Part shown: one piece after another, positions 23,878 to 31,756 of the stretch
Numbering within the stretch: position 1 is the stretch's first letter
Layout of the letters: the number at the start of each line of letters is the position of its first letter
Origin: JAIRQX01 sp031556255
Lineage (GTDB): Bacteria; Chrysiogenota; Deferribacteres; Deferribacterales; JAISNW01
DNA length: 36,518 nt
NCBI GenBank assembly: GCA_031556255.1
Contig: JAVBTI010000165.1
Span: 1 to 36,518, forward strand
Direction of reading: 5' to 3'
Program-made: the position numbers and the translations under genes
Notes under the pieces: model-generated
Seen by the model: the letters and a program-made list of their open reading frames with translations, nothing else
Databases searched by the model: none
Told to the model about the DNA's origin: nothing

Positions 23878-25053
23878 ATGCCTAAACTTTTTACGCGCAG
23901 TTTTGCGGCTGTTTTTGCCGCCAATATCCTTACTGCGAACTGTTTCTACATACTCATAGCTTCTCTTCCCATATATGTGACTGAGGCGCTTAAGCTGGGG
24001 CAAACGAATGTGGGCCTGCTCATGGGCGCGTTTGCGATAACATCGGTGCTTATACGCCCGTTCTCCGGCTTCCTGTTGGATAATGCTGGCAGGCTGAAAG
24101 TATACCTCCCCGCTTTGGTGATGTTTGCTTTATGTGCTTTCGGTTACGCTTTTACCGCGTCGTTTGCCGCACTGCTCACGCTCAGGATGCTGCACGGCGT
24201 GGCATGGGGGCTTTCCGGTACAGCGGGGGCGACCATTGCGGCGGATATAGTCCCCAAAGAGCGCCGGGCCGAAGGGCTGGGATATTATTCCATGGCTATG
24301 AGCGTTGGCATGGCACTTGGCCCTGCCGTGGGGGTGTTGCTGTTAGGGCTTTTCCCGTATGAAACTGTTTTTCTGTGCTGCGGGGCGCTTGCCACTCTCG
24401 CGGTTGTGGCGGGTTTTCAGGTCAGGCCGCCCGCGGTGCCACTGCAAAAAGGTGCTTTCAGCCCCACTGCGTTGATAGAAAAACGCGTCCTGAGCATAGC
24501 ATTTATGCAGCTTTTTTTTGGCATTTCCTACGGCAGTATCATGAGCTTTGCCATAGTATACGGAAAGCAGATGGGCATGGGCGGCACCGGTTATTTTTTC
24601 ATGATTTTCGCGGTATTTATGGCGCTGATGCGCCCAATATCAGGCAAATACCTTGATAAAAACGGCCCCGGACATATAATGGGATTGGGTTTAATTGCCA
24701 CTATGGGCGGCTTTGCTTTGATTGCCGCGGCGAAGGGTATTGTTGCCTATCTGGCTGCCGCCATTGTTTTGGGGGTGGGCACGGGGATTGTGCTGCCGCT
24801 GTTTATGGCAATGGCGGTGAATGTGGTTGCCCCGCAAAGACGTGGTGCCGCCAACGCCACTGTATTCACCGCATTTGATCTAGGTATAGGCGCCGGTTCA
24901 ATGTTTTTGGGGGTGGTTGCAGATCTGGCATCCATGTCTGCCATGTATCTGTTTGCCTGCGGCATACTTATTATCCCGCTGGTATACTATTACATCAGCG
25001 GCAGGAAACGTTACGAACTGATGGAATCTGAAATCAAAAAAGCCGGGCGCTGA
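23878..25053 (+). CDS. MFS family transporter
   Basis: The 391-residue protein has about 12 hydrophobic segments. It shows the MFS motif between helices 2 and 3 (FSGFLLDNAGRLK), the helix 4-5 region LRMLHGVAWGLSGTAGATIA, and IVPKERRAEGLGYYSM. These resemble drug or metabolite:proton exporters of the YhhS/AraJ type. It sits in the inner membrane. The substrate cannot be told. The ATG at 23878 is preceded by GGAAGCG. It is the last gene of the accD operon; the TGA stop lies inside the loop of the terminator at 25042-25059. Confidence 0.88.
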   Translation: MPKLFTRSFAAVFAANILTANCFYILIASLPIYVTEALKLGQTNVGLLMGAFAITSVLIRPFSGFLLDNAGRLKVYLPALVMFALCAFGYAFTASFAALLTLRMLHGVAWGLSGTAGATIAADIVPKERRAEGLGYYSMAMSVGMALGPAVGVLLLGLFPYETVFLCCGALATLAVVAGFQVRPPAVPLQKGAFSPTALIEKRVLSIAFMQLFFGISYGSIMSFAIVYGKQMGMGGTGYFFMIFAVFMALMRPISGKYLDKNGPGHIMGLGLIATMGGFALIAAAKGIVAYLAAAIVLGVGTGIVLPLFMAMAVNVVAPQRRGAANATVFTAFDLGIGAGSMFLGVVADLASMSAMYLFACGILIIPLVYYYISGRKRYELMESEIKKAGR

Positions 25054-25070
25054 CCCGGCCTTCATTTTTT
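25036..25070. terminator. Bidirectional terminator at the end of the accD operon
   Basis: GCCGGG (25042-25047) pairs with CCCGGC (25054-25059) around CGCTGA, which contains the MFS gene's stop codon. T-runs follow on both strands, so the convergent small gene at 25069 may end here too. Confidence 0.8.
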
Positions 25071-25281
25071 ATTTGCCTTTGTCTGTTTGTTCTTTGAGGT
25101 ATTCCACAAGTGCGCCCAACTCCTGTATGGATTTATCAAGGTCGTCGAGTGACTGCTGCGCGGAATAAACAACCGAGTACGAGAAAGAGAGTTCATTGAG
25201 CAGATGCGGCAGATCAGCCTCCGCTTCATTTATGTTCACCATGTTTTCCGTCATATTTACGATATTTTCTGCTGATTTCAT
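25069..25281 (-). CDS. Small protein of unknown function under sigma-54 control
   Basis: The 70-residue protein is acidic and almost wholly helical, with heptad-like leucine/valine spacing in LPHLLNELSFSYSVVYSAQQ followed by SLDDLDKSIQELGALVEYL, so it may form a coiled coil or a small helical bundle. It is soluble, with no signal peptide. I recognise no family. GGGAG lies 7 bp before ATG 25281; a longer frame to 25437 is rejected because it would run across the promoter. A near-consensus sigma-54 site lies 36-52 bp upstream and closely matches the one before fliD. This suggests that it is made with the late flagellar genes, although it lies 1.4 kb from fliS. Confidence 0.65.
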   Translation of the reverse strand: MKSAENIVNMTENMVNINEAEADLPHLLNELSFSYSVVYSAQQSLDDLDKSIQELGALVEYLKEQTDKGK

Positions 25282-25316
25282 TTTAATCTCCCGTTTCAGG
25301 CTGTTACGGGTATTGT

Positions 25317-25333
25317 AGCAAGTACAATGCCAA
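25317..25333 (-). promoter_or_regulatory. Sigma-54 promoter of the small gene at 25069
   Basis: On the minus strand TTGGCATTGTACTTGCT matches the -24/-12 consensus YTGGCACGRNNNTTGCW at all fixed positions except two (C to T and G to T). The GG and GC dinucleotides are correctly spaced. Transcription would start about 25 nt before the ATG at 25281. Confidence 0.75.
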
Positions 25334-25351
25334 AAAAGTTTAACAAAGTTG

Positions 25352-25380
25352 TTTACTAGAAGGCATATTTTTCCTATCAT
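25352..25380 (+). promoter_or_regulatory. Promoter of the BON-DUF1207 gene
   Basis: TTTACT (25352-25357) and TATCAT (25375-25380) are 17 bp apart, with four and five matches to consensus. It is divergent from the sigma-54 site. Confidence 0.45.
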
Positions 25381-25397
25381 AAAGCGCGAGGTGGCAT

Positions 25398-26444
25398 ATG
25401 AGCAATGGCAGGGGTGCGGTTTTTGCTGCGCTAACATTTATTTTTCTCTTATCCGGCGCGGCTTTTGCAGAGCACAGGCTTGAAAATAACAATATCTACA
25501 TGGAAGGATACATTCGATCCATGCTGCATGAGCGGTACCAACTGGATGTGGAAGTTCAGGTGCGCAAAGGGGAGGTGTTCCTGCCGGACAGCGTGGCCTC
25601 GCGCAACGATTATGAGCAGCTTATTGATGATATAAGCAAAGTTGAAGGAGTCAAATCCATAAAACTCGTCACAAACGATCAGCTCAGGAGGGTTGCCAGC
25701 GTGTGGGCACTGCCGCACGACACCTTGTTCCGCCCGTTGGTGGCTGACCCACGCTGGCCGCGTTTTGCCGCCGGGTACAGTTACTATTCCGACAGTATTG
25801 ATTTTAAAAACACCTTTGATGCCGCTTTCGGTAAATCGTTCTCGCTCCTGCGCGGCGGACTGGGTGAGTCTATGTATACTGAAATAGGCCTTCAGGCCTC
25901 GGTTTTTGCGATATTTGATCTGGACACCAGCTCGTTCGATCTTATAAACGCCGACTATTTTATCGGCATCCCAGTCACTTTTCAGTGGGATTCGCTCACA
26001 CTGATGACACGTATCTACCACCAAAGCTCCCATCTGGGCGATGAGTATATCCTTAACTGTGGTGGCCCGGTGGAGCGGATCAATCTCAGCTATGAGGCGC
26101 TCGATATGCTTGTGTCGTTTGAGCCCACGCAATGGTTCCGTATTTACGGCGGCGGCGGGTATATTTTTGACCAGGATCCGGGCACGTACGGGCGCTGGCT
26201 TTACCAGGCCGGAGTGGAGCTGCGTATAGTGGCGGACTCCTCGTTTGTTCCCACAACGGTCATTGCGCTGGATATAAAAGGGGCGGAGGAGACATATTAT
26301 ACGCCGAGCTGGTCGGCAAAACTGGGGCTGGAGGTGACTGACAGGACGCTCGTAAGCCTTGATCTCTACGACGGGTATTCTCCCGACGGTCAGTTCTATT
26401 CCGAAAGGATAACGAAGTTCGGCATTTCACTCAGCTTTTATTGA
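25398..26444 (+). CDS. BON domain plus DUF1207 outer membrane protein
   Basis: The 348-residue protein has a signal peptide (cut near AAFAEH). A BON-like domain follows at about 30-95, with the alternating pattern EVQVRKGEVFLPDSVASRND and VEGVKSIKLV seen in these phospholipid- or matrix-binding modules. The rest matches DUF1207: LFRPLVADPRWPRFAAGY leads into an amphipathic-strand barrel ending in ITKFGISLSFY, a typical outer-membrane C-terminus with terminal Tyr. GAGGTGG precedes ATG 25398. It is divergent from a sigma-54 promoter and followed by a terminator. The DUF1207 family has no firm function. Confidence 0.75.
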   Translation: MSNGRGAVFAALTFIFLLSGAAFAEHRLENNNIYMEGYIRSMLHERYQLDVEVQVRKGEVFLPDSVASRNDYEQLIDDISKVEGVKSIKLVTNDQLRRVASVWALPHDTLFRPLVADPRWPRFAAGYSYYSDSIDFKNTFDAAFGKSFSLLRGGLGESMYTEIGLQASVFAIFDLDTSSFDLINADYFIGIPVTFQWDSLTLMTRIYHQSSHLGDEYILNCGGPVERINLSYEALDMLVSFEPTQWFRIYGGGGYIFDQDPGTYGRWLYQAGVELRIVADSSFVPTTVIALDIKGAEETYYTPSWSAKLGLEVTDRTLVSLDLYDGYSPDGQFYSERITKFGISLSFY

Positions 26445-26458
26445 GGGGGTTTTTAGTG

Positions 26459-26490
26459 CGGCGGGTAATTAGCCCGCCGTTTCTGTTATT
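26459..26490 (+). terminator. Terminator of the BON-DUF1207 gene
   Basis: CGGCGGG (26459-26465) pairs with CCCGCCG (26473-26479) around TAATTAG, followed by a T-rich stretch (TTTCTGTTATT). Confidence 0.7.
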
Positions 26491-26518
26491 ACGGGCTGCG
26501 ATCCGGCCAACCCCTTCT

Positions 26519-26578
26519 CGTCATTCCGGGCTTGACCCGGAATCCAGGATGAGGTAATAAGGAATAACCTTATTTTTC
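26519..26578. repeat. REP-like inverted repeat, copy 2
   Basis: ATTCCGGG (26523-26530) and CCCGGAAT (26536-26543) form an 8-bp hairpin around CTTGA. A second stem AATAAGG (26556-26562) / CCTTATT (26568-26574) follows. The outer GTCATtCCGG and the AACCTTATTT tail resemble the element at 11506-11560. It sits in the 264-bp gap between two convergent genes, where the second stem, with its T-run, might also act as a terminator. Confidence 0.5.
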
Positions 26579-26708
26579 CGGGGCTTCCGTGCTCGCCCGA
26601 AAAAGAACCGGAGTTGCTTGATAAAAAATGAATTTACACAGATTATGGATATAATATAATAATTGAACAAAAATGAGCAAAAATATACTAATCAGACTGA
26701 AATAATCT

Positions 26709-27149
26709 TTATCCCGCCACATTAAACGGCTTGGCGTCGCCCGGCTTTTTCGGCTCCTGTGCCTGATGCGCCGCCGCATCTTTCGCCACTATTTCTTTCC
26801 AGGCGGAGCGTATGGGCGTGATCACTTTGAGCACATTTTCAATCTTGGCAATATTTTTTGTCGTGTTAGCGTCCACCAGTTCCCATATCATAAAATCATA
26901 AAGATGGAGAAGATTTTGTGCCACTTCGCCGCCTTCGTCGGTGTTCAGCGTTGACATAAGCTCATATATAATGTTTTCAGCGCGTACAATATTATTGTGC
27001 GCCTCTTCGATTTTCTTTTCTTCAATCGCTTTTACCGCCGCCCGCATGAACCTTATGGCGGCATCGTACATCATTACGACGAGCTTTCCCTGCGACGCGC
27101 CCTCGACTTCCTGCTTCAAATAGTTTCCGTATGCTTTGTCGGCACTCAT
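26709..27149 (-). CDS. fliS: Flagellar export chaperone FliS
   Basis: The 146-residue protein matches FliS. It has a Tyr/Leu helix near the start (KAYGNYLKQEVEGASQGKLV), the conserved VVMMYDAAIRFMRAA block, an INTERVAL-like RAENIIYELMSTLNTDEGGE, and NLLHLYDFMIWELVDAN. FliS binds the flagellin C-terminus in the cytoplasm, stopping early polymerisation and guiding export. The C-terminal tail is Pro/Lys-rich. It starts 17 bp after fliD with AAGAGGG upstream and must share the fliD sigma-54 promoter. No flagellin gene is in the window. Confidence 0.92.
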   Translation of the reverse strand: MSADKAYGNYLKQEVEGASQGKLVVMMYDAAIRFMRAAVKAIEEKKIEEAHNNIVRAENIIYELMSTLNTDEGGEVAQNLLHLYDFMIWELVDANTTKNIAKIENVLKVITPIRSAWKEIVAKDAAAHQAQEPKKPGDAKPFNVAG

Positions 27150-27166
27150 ATATGCTTTCCCTCTTG

Positions 27167-29923
27167 TTATTTGCTGCTGCCGCTCGCGCTGTTTGCAAGC
27201 TGCGCTATATACTGCGACTGGCTCTGGATAGCCGCGATACGCGTTTCCATGTTTGTGAATTGGCTCCAGAGAAGCTCCAGATAGTCTTCAGCCCGCTGCT
27301 GCTGGCGTTCGATCTCTTTGGCGATACGCGTCATCTGTTTGTCCAGCGCTCCGTCAACCCTGGTTTTAATGCCGATTTGTCCTTCTATATCCAGATAAGC
27401 AGTGAGCAGTTTTTCGTAACGCCTGCTCCAGCTGTCGTGGATTGTTATCGTTTTAGACACCACATCTTTTTTTAATGACGTGGATGTGGCTTCTTTCCCG
27501 GTTGTTGTGTCTATGTACACTGTTTCTTCCTCATAAGAGGCAAAAAACTTATATACTTCATCCGAATTATTCCGCAGGTTGCCCATAAGCGTGCTGTTGC
27601 CGAGGATGGTATCTTTTATCGTTTCGAGATCGGTAGACGCCGCCACAAGGTAACCTTTCTGCGATATGGATATATCGCCTGCCCCGGCTATATCTATTCC
27701 CATGCTGCTTAAGGTTTTGTATATGCTTGTGCTGGTTGGTACCTGCGACATTATGTTGGCGCGCAAATCTTTGGCAAGGTTTTTAATCTCCTTGCTTTTT
27801 AGTATGATATCGGTTGTATGGAGCGCGTCGTACTCCTCTTCATAGTTTTTGATATCATCATCGGACATGCTCTCCTTCTTGGCCGTTGTGAGAGCGTCCA
27901 TCTTGTTCTTCCTGTCCTCTCTGGATATTTCTTCAGGGCGAAGTTTGACCATCAGGCTGTTGTAGCTTTTAATAAAAGTGGCGAGTGCAGTGACGGCTTT
28001 ATCTATGTCCACGTCGATCTCTATTGTGGTGGTGCCCAAACTTGTGGCTGTTATGGTGACCCCGGTGAGAACATCGTCTATAATATTCGTGCTGCGGTTG
28101 TAAGTCTGGCCATCAATACGGACAATGGCGTTCTGTCCGGCGGAGCCCATCTCTGACGGTGTATTGTAGTTTGCAAGAAAACCCATTACCGCCAGTGCGT
28201 TTGATGTGTCCGTGGTACTGCCGAATCTAACTCTTTCGGCGGAATCGGAAGTGATCATGAATTTGTCGCGTATGCTGTCGTAAGTGATGGTGACACCTGC
28301 GCCGGAACGGTTTATTTTATCCATCATGTCCTGCACAGTGTCTTTTGTGTTATCTATATATATGGGTACATTGTTGATGGTAAATACGCCTGCGCCTATT
28401 GCGGTAGTAAAACCTGCCTGAGAGATAATGCTTGTGGCGCTTATTGTTCCGGCGGTTGTTCCGGATGTTTTTACCGCGCCTTTGACGGCAGAGAGTTTTA
28501 ATGAATCAAAAAAACTGCTGGTATCGCTTGAGGCGCCGAGTGTGACGGTGGACGCGCCGGTCTGGTTGGAAACCAGCTTGAACTGGTTAGTGGTGCTGTC
28601 GTAAGACATCGTTACACCGGCACCGGAGGAGTTTACTATCCCCATGAGGTCGTTAAAACTCAGTTGCGTGTAATCGTCAATTTTTATCTCAATGCCGTTT
28701 ATGGTAAATTTGCCGTTCAGCCCGGCCAGGCTCAGTCCGGAATTGGGGATTTTATTGGTCAGGCTGACGGTGCTGTTGGTGAAGGCCGCTCCGGTGACTG
28801 TAGTTTTTGTGGCCTTTTTGACGTTCATGGAACCGTCCTGGATTATCTCGAATGTGCCGTCCTTAAGGCCGGTGGATTCAAAATTTATTATTGTTCCGGG
28901 GATAAGGCCGCAAAGTATATCGTAGTCATTGCCGCTGCTATACCTGGCGGACATCTTGCCCTGAAGGGCAAGGTGGTTGTCTGCAACGATGTATTTGGCG
29001 ATTTCCTTGGTTTCAAGGTAATACATGGTACTGCCGTTCAGGCCGAGCTTGTCGCCGAGGGTTCCGGCACCTGTTGTTCCAATGGAAAAAACTTCATCTG
29101 AAACGTTGTATGCCGATGTAATCCATTTACCGGTGCCGTTATCGTTGTAATAATCAGCTCTCAGGGCCACATACTGCTTATTGAATGAACCCATCTGTTC
29201 GTTTATTAAATCATTCAGTGTGGACTCCAAATGTGCCATGAGCGACTGGATATCGGAGTATTTAGAGGGATCCATGCTTATCGCGGGAAGACTTATGGCG
29301 CCGCTACCCATGTTGATGGTGAATCCAACCGATTCCGAAGCGGAAGCGGTAATTAGTATCTCGCCGTTATCGTTCACCAAAGTATTATCCATGGCTATGT
29401 TGGTGCTGTATTGGAAAAAAGTCTTATTATTGCCTGCCTTGAAAGTGGAGATGGCTACACTTTTGTTGAGCGCAGTGTTAGTGGAAACCGTTGTTGTGTA
29501 GGTACCTTCCAGTTGATCATACAGCGGTGCGGTGCTGGAGATGGTTTTTACGCCCGCCCCCTTTTCTGTAACAGAGAGGGTTGTGAAGGTGCTGGTCACG
29601 GATGCGTTGCGCGCTGTCTGCAGCACTTCTATGGTATGAGTGCCTTTAGCGGCGGCAGAGGTGGCCTTGGCGCTTGCGATCGATGTATTTGATGATGATA
29701 TTGTTTTCGATTTGAATGTACTTTCCAGCTTCAGGTTGAAGATATTGTTTTTCATGGCGGTTAGATCGCTGGAAATATCTTTGTACGTGGTTTTTTCGAG
29801 GGTCAGAAGATGGTATTTATTGTCAAGACGGTAGATTGGTTCTTTCGCGTTTTCGACCAGTTTTTCTATTATTCCGTTTGTGTCCAGTCCGGATGCCAGT
29901 CCGCCTGCTCTTATAGCGCCCAT
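27167..29923 (-). CDS. fliD: Flagellar filament cap protein FliD (large form)
   Basis: The N-terminus GAIRAGGLASGLDTNGIIEKL followed by E-P-I and a helical D0/D1 segment, and the coiled C-terminus ending in LWSQFTNMETRIAAIQSQSQ, are typical FliD. The cap promotes flagellin assembly at the filament tip and is exported without a signal peptide. At 918 residues it is about twice the E. coli length (468). The extra length is in the surface part, which includes two similar units: FTINGIEIKIDDY ... SGAGVTMSYDSTTNQFKL and FTINNVPIYIDNT ... SGAGVTITYDSIRDKFMI, both like flagellin hook IN motifs. ATG 29923 is chosen because AAGGAGG precedes it; an earlier in-frame start would lie beyond the promoter. 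It is first of two genes, fliD-fliS. Confidence 0.92.
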   Translation of the reverse strand: MGAIRAGGLASGLDTNGIIEKLVENAKEPIYRLDNKYHLLTLEKTTYKDISSDLTAMKNNIFNLKLESTFKSKTISSSNTSIASAKATSAAAKGTHTIEVLQTARNASVTSTFTTLSVTEKGAGVKTISSTAPLYDQLEGTYTTTVSTNTALNKSVAISTFKAGNNKTFFQYSTNIAMDNTLVNDNGEILITASASESVGFTINMGSGAISLPAISMDPSKYSDIQSLMAHLESTLNDLINEQMGSFNKQYVALRADYYNDNGTGKWITSAYNVSDEVFSIGTTGAGTLGDKLGLNGSTMYYLETKEIAKYIVADNHLALQGKMSARYSSGNDYDILCGLIPGTIINFESTGLKDGTFEIIQDGSMNVKKATKTTVTGAAFTNSTVSLTNKIPNSGLSLAGLNGKFTINGIEIKIDDYTQLSFNDLMGIVNSSGAGVTMSYDSTTNQFKLVSNQTGASTVTLGASSDTSSFFDSLKLSAVKGAVKTSGTTAGTISATSIISQAGFTTAIGAGVFTINNVPIYIDNTKDTVQDMMDKINRSGAGVTITYDSIRDKFMITSDSAERVRFGSTTDTSNALAVMGFLANYNTPSEMGSAGQNAIVRIDGQTYNRSTNIIDDVLTGVTITATSLGTTTIEIDVDIDKAVTALATFIKSYNSLMVKLRPEEISREDRKNKMDALTTAKKESMSDDDIKNYEEEYDALHTTDIILKSKEIKNLAKDLRANIMSQVPTSTSIYKTLSSMGIDIAGAGDISISQKGYLVAASTDLETIKDTILGNSTLMGNLRNNSDEVYKFFASYEEETVYIDTTTGKEATSTSLKKDVVSKTITIHDSWSRRYEKLLTAYLDIEGQIGIKTRVDGALDKQMTRIAKEIERQQQRAEDYLELLWSQFTNMETRIAAIQSQSQYIAQLANSASGSSK

Positions 29924-29982
29924 AAAATTTGCCTCCTTGTTGGATAGCCCAGGGTCAGACCTCAGTATATCAATATAACTAA

Positions 29983-29999
29983 AGCAAGTATGATGCCAA
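29983..29999 (-). promoter_or_regulatory. Sigma-54 promoter of fliD-fliS
   Basis: On the minus strand TTGGCATCATACTTGCT has the -24 TGGCA and -12 TTGCT elements with correct spacing and differs from the consensus at two less critical positions. It lies about 60 bp before the fliD start. It is very like the site at 25317-25333. Confidence 0.8.
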
Positions 30000-30005
30000 A
30001 ATAAT

Positions 30006-30018
30006 GCGGAAAATCCGC
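30006..30018 (-). terminator. Weak terminator after the flagellar operon
   Basis: GCGGA (30006-30010) pairs with TCCGC (30014-30018) around AAA. On the minus strand it is followed by ATTATTTT. The stem is short, so read-through into fliD is possible. Confidence 0.35.
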
Positions 30019-30109
30019 CCGACGGAGGGCATATTTTTCCCTGCCGGACGCATCTCTTCAATAGATATATCGGCAGTGTGCGGGAAAACTTTAGGGGTTT
30101 TTGTGATGG

Positions 30110-30742
30110 TTACAGGAGCTTTACAAGGAGCAGACCGCCGTCCAGCGGGATAATCTGGCTCTGCAAGGTATCGTCCGAAGATATTTCAGAAAGGAAGGCC
30201 CTCAGTTCACGTCTGCCGTCGCGGTATTTTAAGGGAACCGTGGCTTCCGTTTCCATTGTGTAGCCGTGCAACAATACATCATCGAATACCGCCACCGCCC
30301 CGGGGTTCAGCCTGGGGCGCAGAAAATGCCAAATGCCTGCGTAATCCTTTTTAACGCTGTCGATAAAAGCGAAATCATACCTTTCATCCGTGGATTTCAG
30401 GAAATCTTCCGCCAGCGTGAAATGTACCGCTATGAACGGGTTGTTTTCAGTCATTTTGCGGCATGTTTCCGCCCGCCCCCTGTTTGCCTCCAGCGCGGTG
30501 ATTCTGGCAGAGGGCGCGCCGTAATGCAGCGACAGCGTAGAGGCACCCAGTCCGGCCCCGATGTCGATAATAGTCTCCGGTTGTTTCATGGAGGCGCAAA
30601 GTCTCAGAAATCTGCACCCCATCTCCCCCAGGCAGGGGACTTTCAGGCGCGCCTGCTCTTTTCTCACATATGCCGGCAGAATATCAGGGGAAAGCTCCCT
30701 TATAAAGTCCGCTCCCGGCAGGGCGTCGAATGGAAGATTCAT
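30110..30742 (-). CDS. SAM-dependent O-methyltransferase-like protein
   Basis: The 210-residue protein has the class I methyltransferase fold. Motif I is IIDIGAGLGASTLSL, an acidic residue ends strand 2 in ITALEANRG, and FAFIDSVKKDY and GAVAVFDDVLLHG match the catechol/caffeoyl-CoA O-methyltransferase type (COG4122). It is cytosolic. Its substrate is unknown. It starts one base after the motE-like stop, so it is translated with the flagellar genes; a role in modifying a motility component is possible but unproven. It is the last gene before the fliD promoter. Confidence 0.82.
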   Translation of the reverse strand: MNLPFDALPGADFIRELSPDILPAYVRKEQARLKVPCLGEMGCRFLRLCASMKQPETIIDIGAGLGASTLSLHYGAPSARITALEANRGRAETCRKMTENNPFIAVHFTLAEDFLKSTDERYDFAFIDSVKKDYAGIWHFLRPRLNPGAVAVFDDVLLHGYTMETEATVPLKYRDGRRELRAFLSEISSDDTLQSQIIPLDGGLLLVKLL

Positions 30743-30743
30743 A

Positions 30744-31271
30744 CTAAGGGGCCACAGGCACTGTTAGCGTCATGCCGCTGGAATTGTCGCCGGAGAGTTT
30801 GGCCGTCAGGCGGGAAGCATAATCAGGATCCTGTTTTCCTATCTCCGCCATGATTTTTCCAGCGTTCATAGGAGTAATTCTGCGTATAATAGCGGCGGAT
30901 TTATCCGGATCCATCTTTATAAGTATACTGGCGGCGTTTTTGGCTTTCGTTGACGAATATATTTTTGCGAGTTTATCGAGCTCGGCATTGCTTTCGGTGC
31001 TGAGCTGACTCATCTGTTCGGATATCTCCTGCCGCATTTTTTTCAGCTCATCTTCTCTGGAAATAAGATCCTGCTCCATGACTTTAAGCGACTCCTCACG
31101 GGCGTTGAGCGCCTGCTCCTTTTCCTGGAGCTCTTTCTCTTTTTCGCGGATCTTTTTTGTCGCTTCCTGAATGTCCACCAGCGTGACGTTGTCGGTAGAG
31201 AAGATGGTTTGTGCGTATACTGGTATAGCTATGAGCGCCGCCAGTACGGCAATTGCCAGTATTTTTGTCAT
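30744..31271 (-). CDS. MotE-like periplasmic flagellar protein
   Basis: The 175-residue product has a signal peptide (TKILAIAVLAALIAIPVYAQ). A long charged coiled coil follows at about 40-110 (REKEKELQEKEQALNAREES), and then an MgtE-N-like helical domain (ASILIKMDPDKSAAIIRRIT). This is the MotE layout, and the position just after fliJ is usual for motE-like genes (in some bacteria called flbB). MotE in rhizobia is a periplasmic chaperone for the motor protein MotC; here a stator- or motor-linked role is inferred. ATG 31271 is chosen for AGGGG upstream; a longer start at 31298 lacks a ribosome site. Confidence 0.8.
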   Translation of the reverse strand: MTKILAIAVLAALIAIPVYAQTIFSTDNVTLVDIQEATKKIREKEKELQEKEQALNAREESLKVMEQDLISREDELKKMRQEISEQMSQLSTESNAELDKLAKIYSSTKAKNAASILIKMDPDKSAAIIRRITPMNAGKIMAEIGKQDPDYASRLTAKLSGDNSSGMTLTVPVAP

Positions 31272-31281
31272 ACAGGTTCCC

Positions 31282-31737
31282 CTATTCGCCGTTATCATTA
31301 TTTATGGAGGCGGCCTTACGCGTAATTACTATGTCTTCAACCATCTTCGCTTCCTCTTTGTCCAAAAATGAACTATAGGCGGCTTTATGGCGCACATGTA
31401 GCTTGTCTATTATGGATTTGCGCTGATATGCTTTCATAGTTACGCCTTTCTGTTTATACATTGTCTGCCGGTGTTGCGCAAGTTTTGTCTGCATCTGGTT
31501 CCTGGCGGTTTCGAGCTGCGTTATGTATTTCTGGTACATCTGTGCCAGATTGAAATCGCCCGCGGCCTGCGTTTCAGACATTTCCTGCTGTTTTACGACA
31601 ATGACTGCTATGGCGCGTTTGATCTCTTCGATCATCTTCTGTTCCTGCTGCACAAGCACGGCAAGCTGTGCCTTTTCCTTTTCCAGCACCAGATTCCGGT
31701 AATTCAATACTTTTTCCAGCTTGAACCGTTTTTGCAT
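31282..31737 (-). CDS. fliJ: Flagellar FliJ protein
   Basis: The 151-residue protein is predicted to be almost entirely a long antiparallel coiled coil, starting with FKLEKVLNYRNLVLEKEKAQ. This N-terminal Lys-Val-Leu-x-Tyr-Arg pattern is typical of FliJ. FliJ is a soluble part of the flagellar export apparatus, acting with the FliI ATPase and FlhA in the gate. It follows fliI by 19 bp, with GGAGC before the ATG, and precedes the motE-like gene. No membrane segment or catalytic motif is seen, as expected. Confidence 0.88.
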   Translation of the reverse strand: MQKRFKLEKVLNYRNLVLEKEKAQLAVLVQQEQKMIEEIKRAIAVIVVKQQEMSETQAAGDFNLAQMYQKYITQLETARNQMQTKLAQHRQTMYKQKGVTMKAYQRKSIIDKLHVRHKAAYSSFLDKEEAKMVEDIVITRKAASINNDNGE

Positions 31738-31756
31738 TTACTATGCTCCGTTCCGC

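Noticed and set aside
25069..25437. Longer form (122 residues) of the small sigma-54 gene
   Set aside because: The added 52 codons contain the sigma-54 promoter and a divergent promoter, and the ribosome site supports ATG 25281.
29924..30061. 46-residue N-terminal extension of FliD
   Set aside because: It would cover the sigma-54 site, and the conserved FliD start follows AAGGAGG at ATG 29923.
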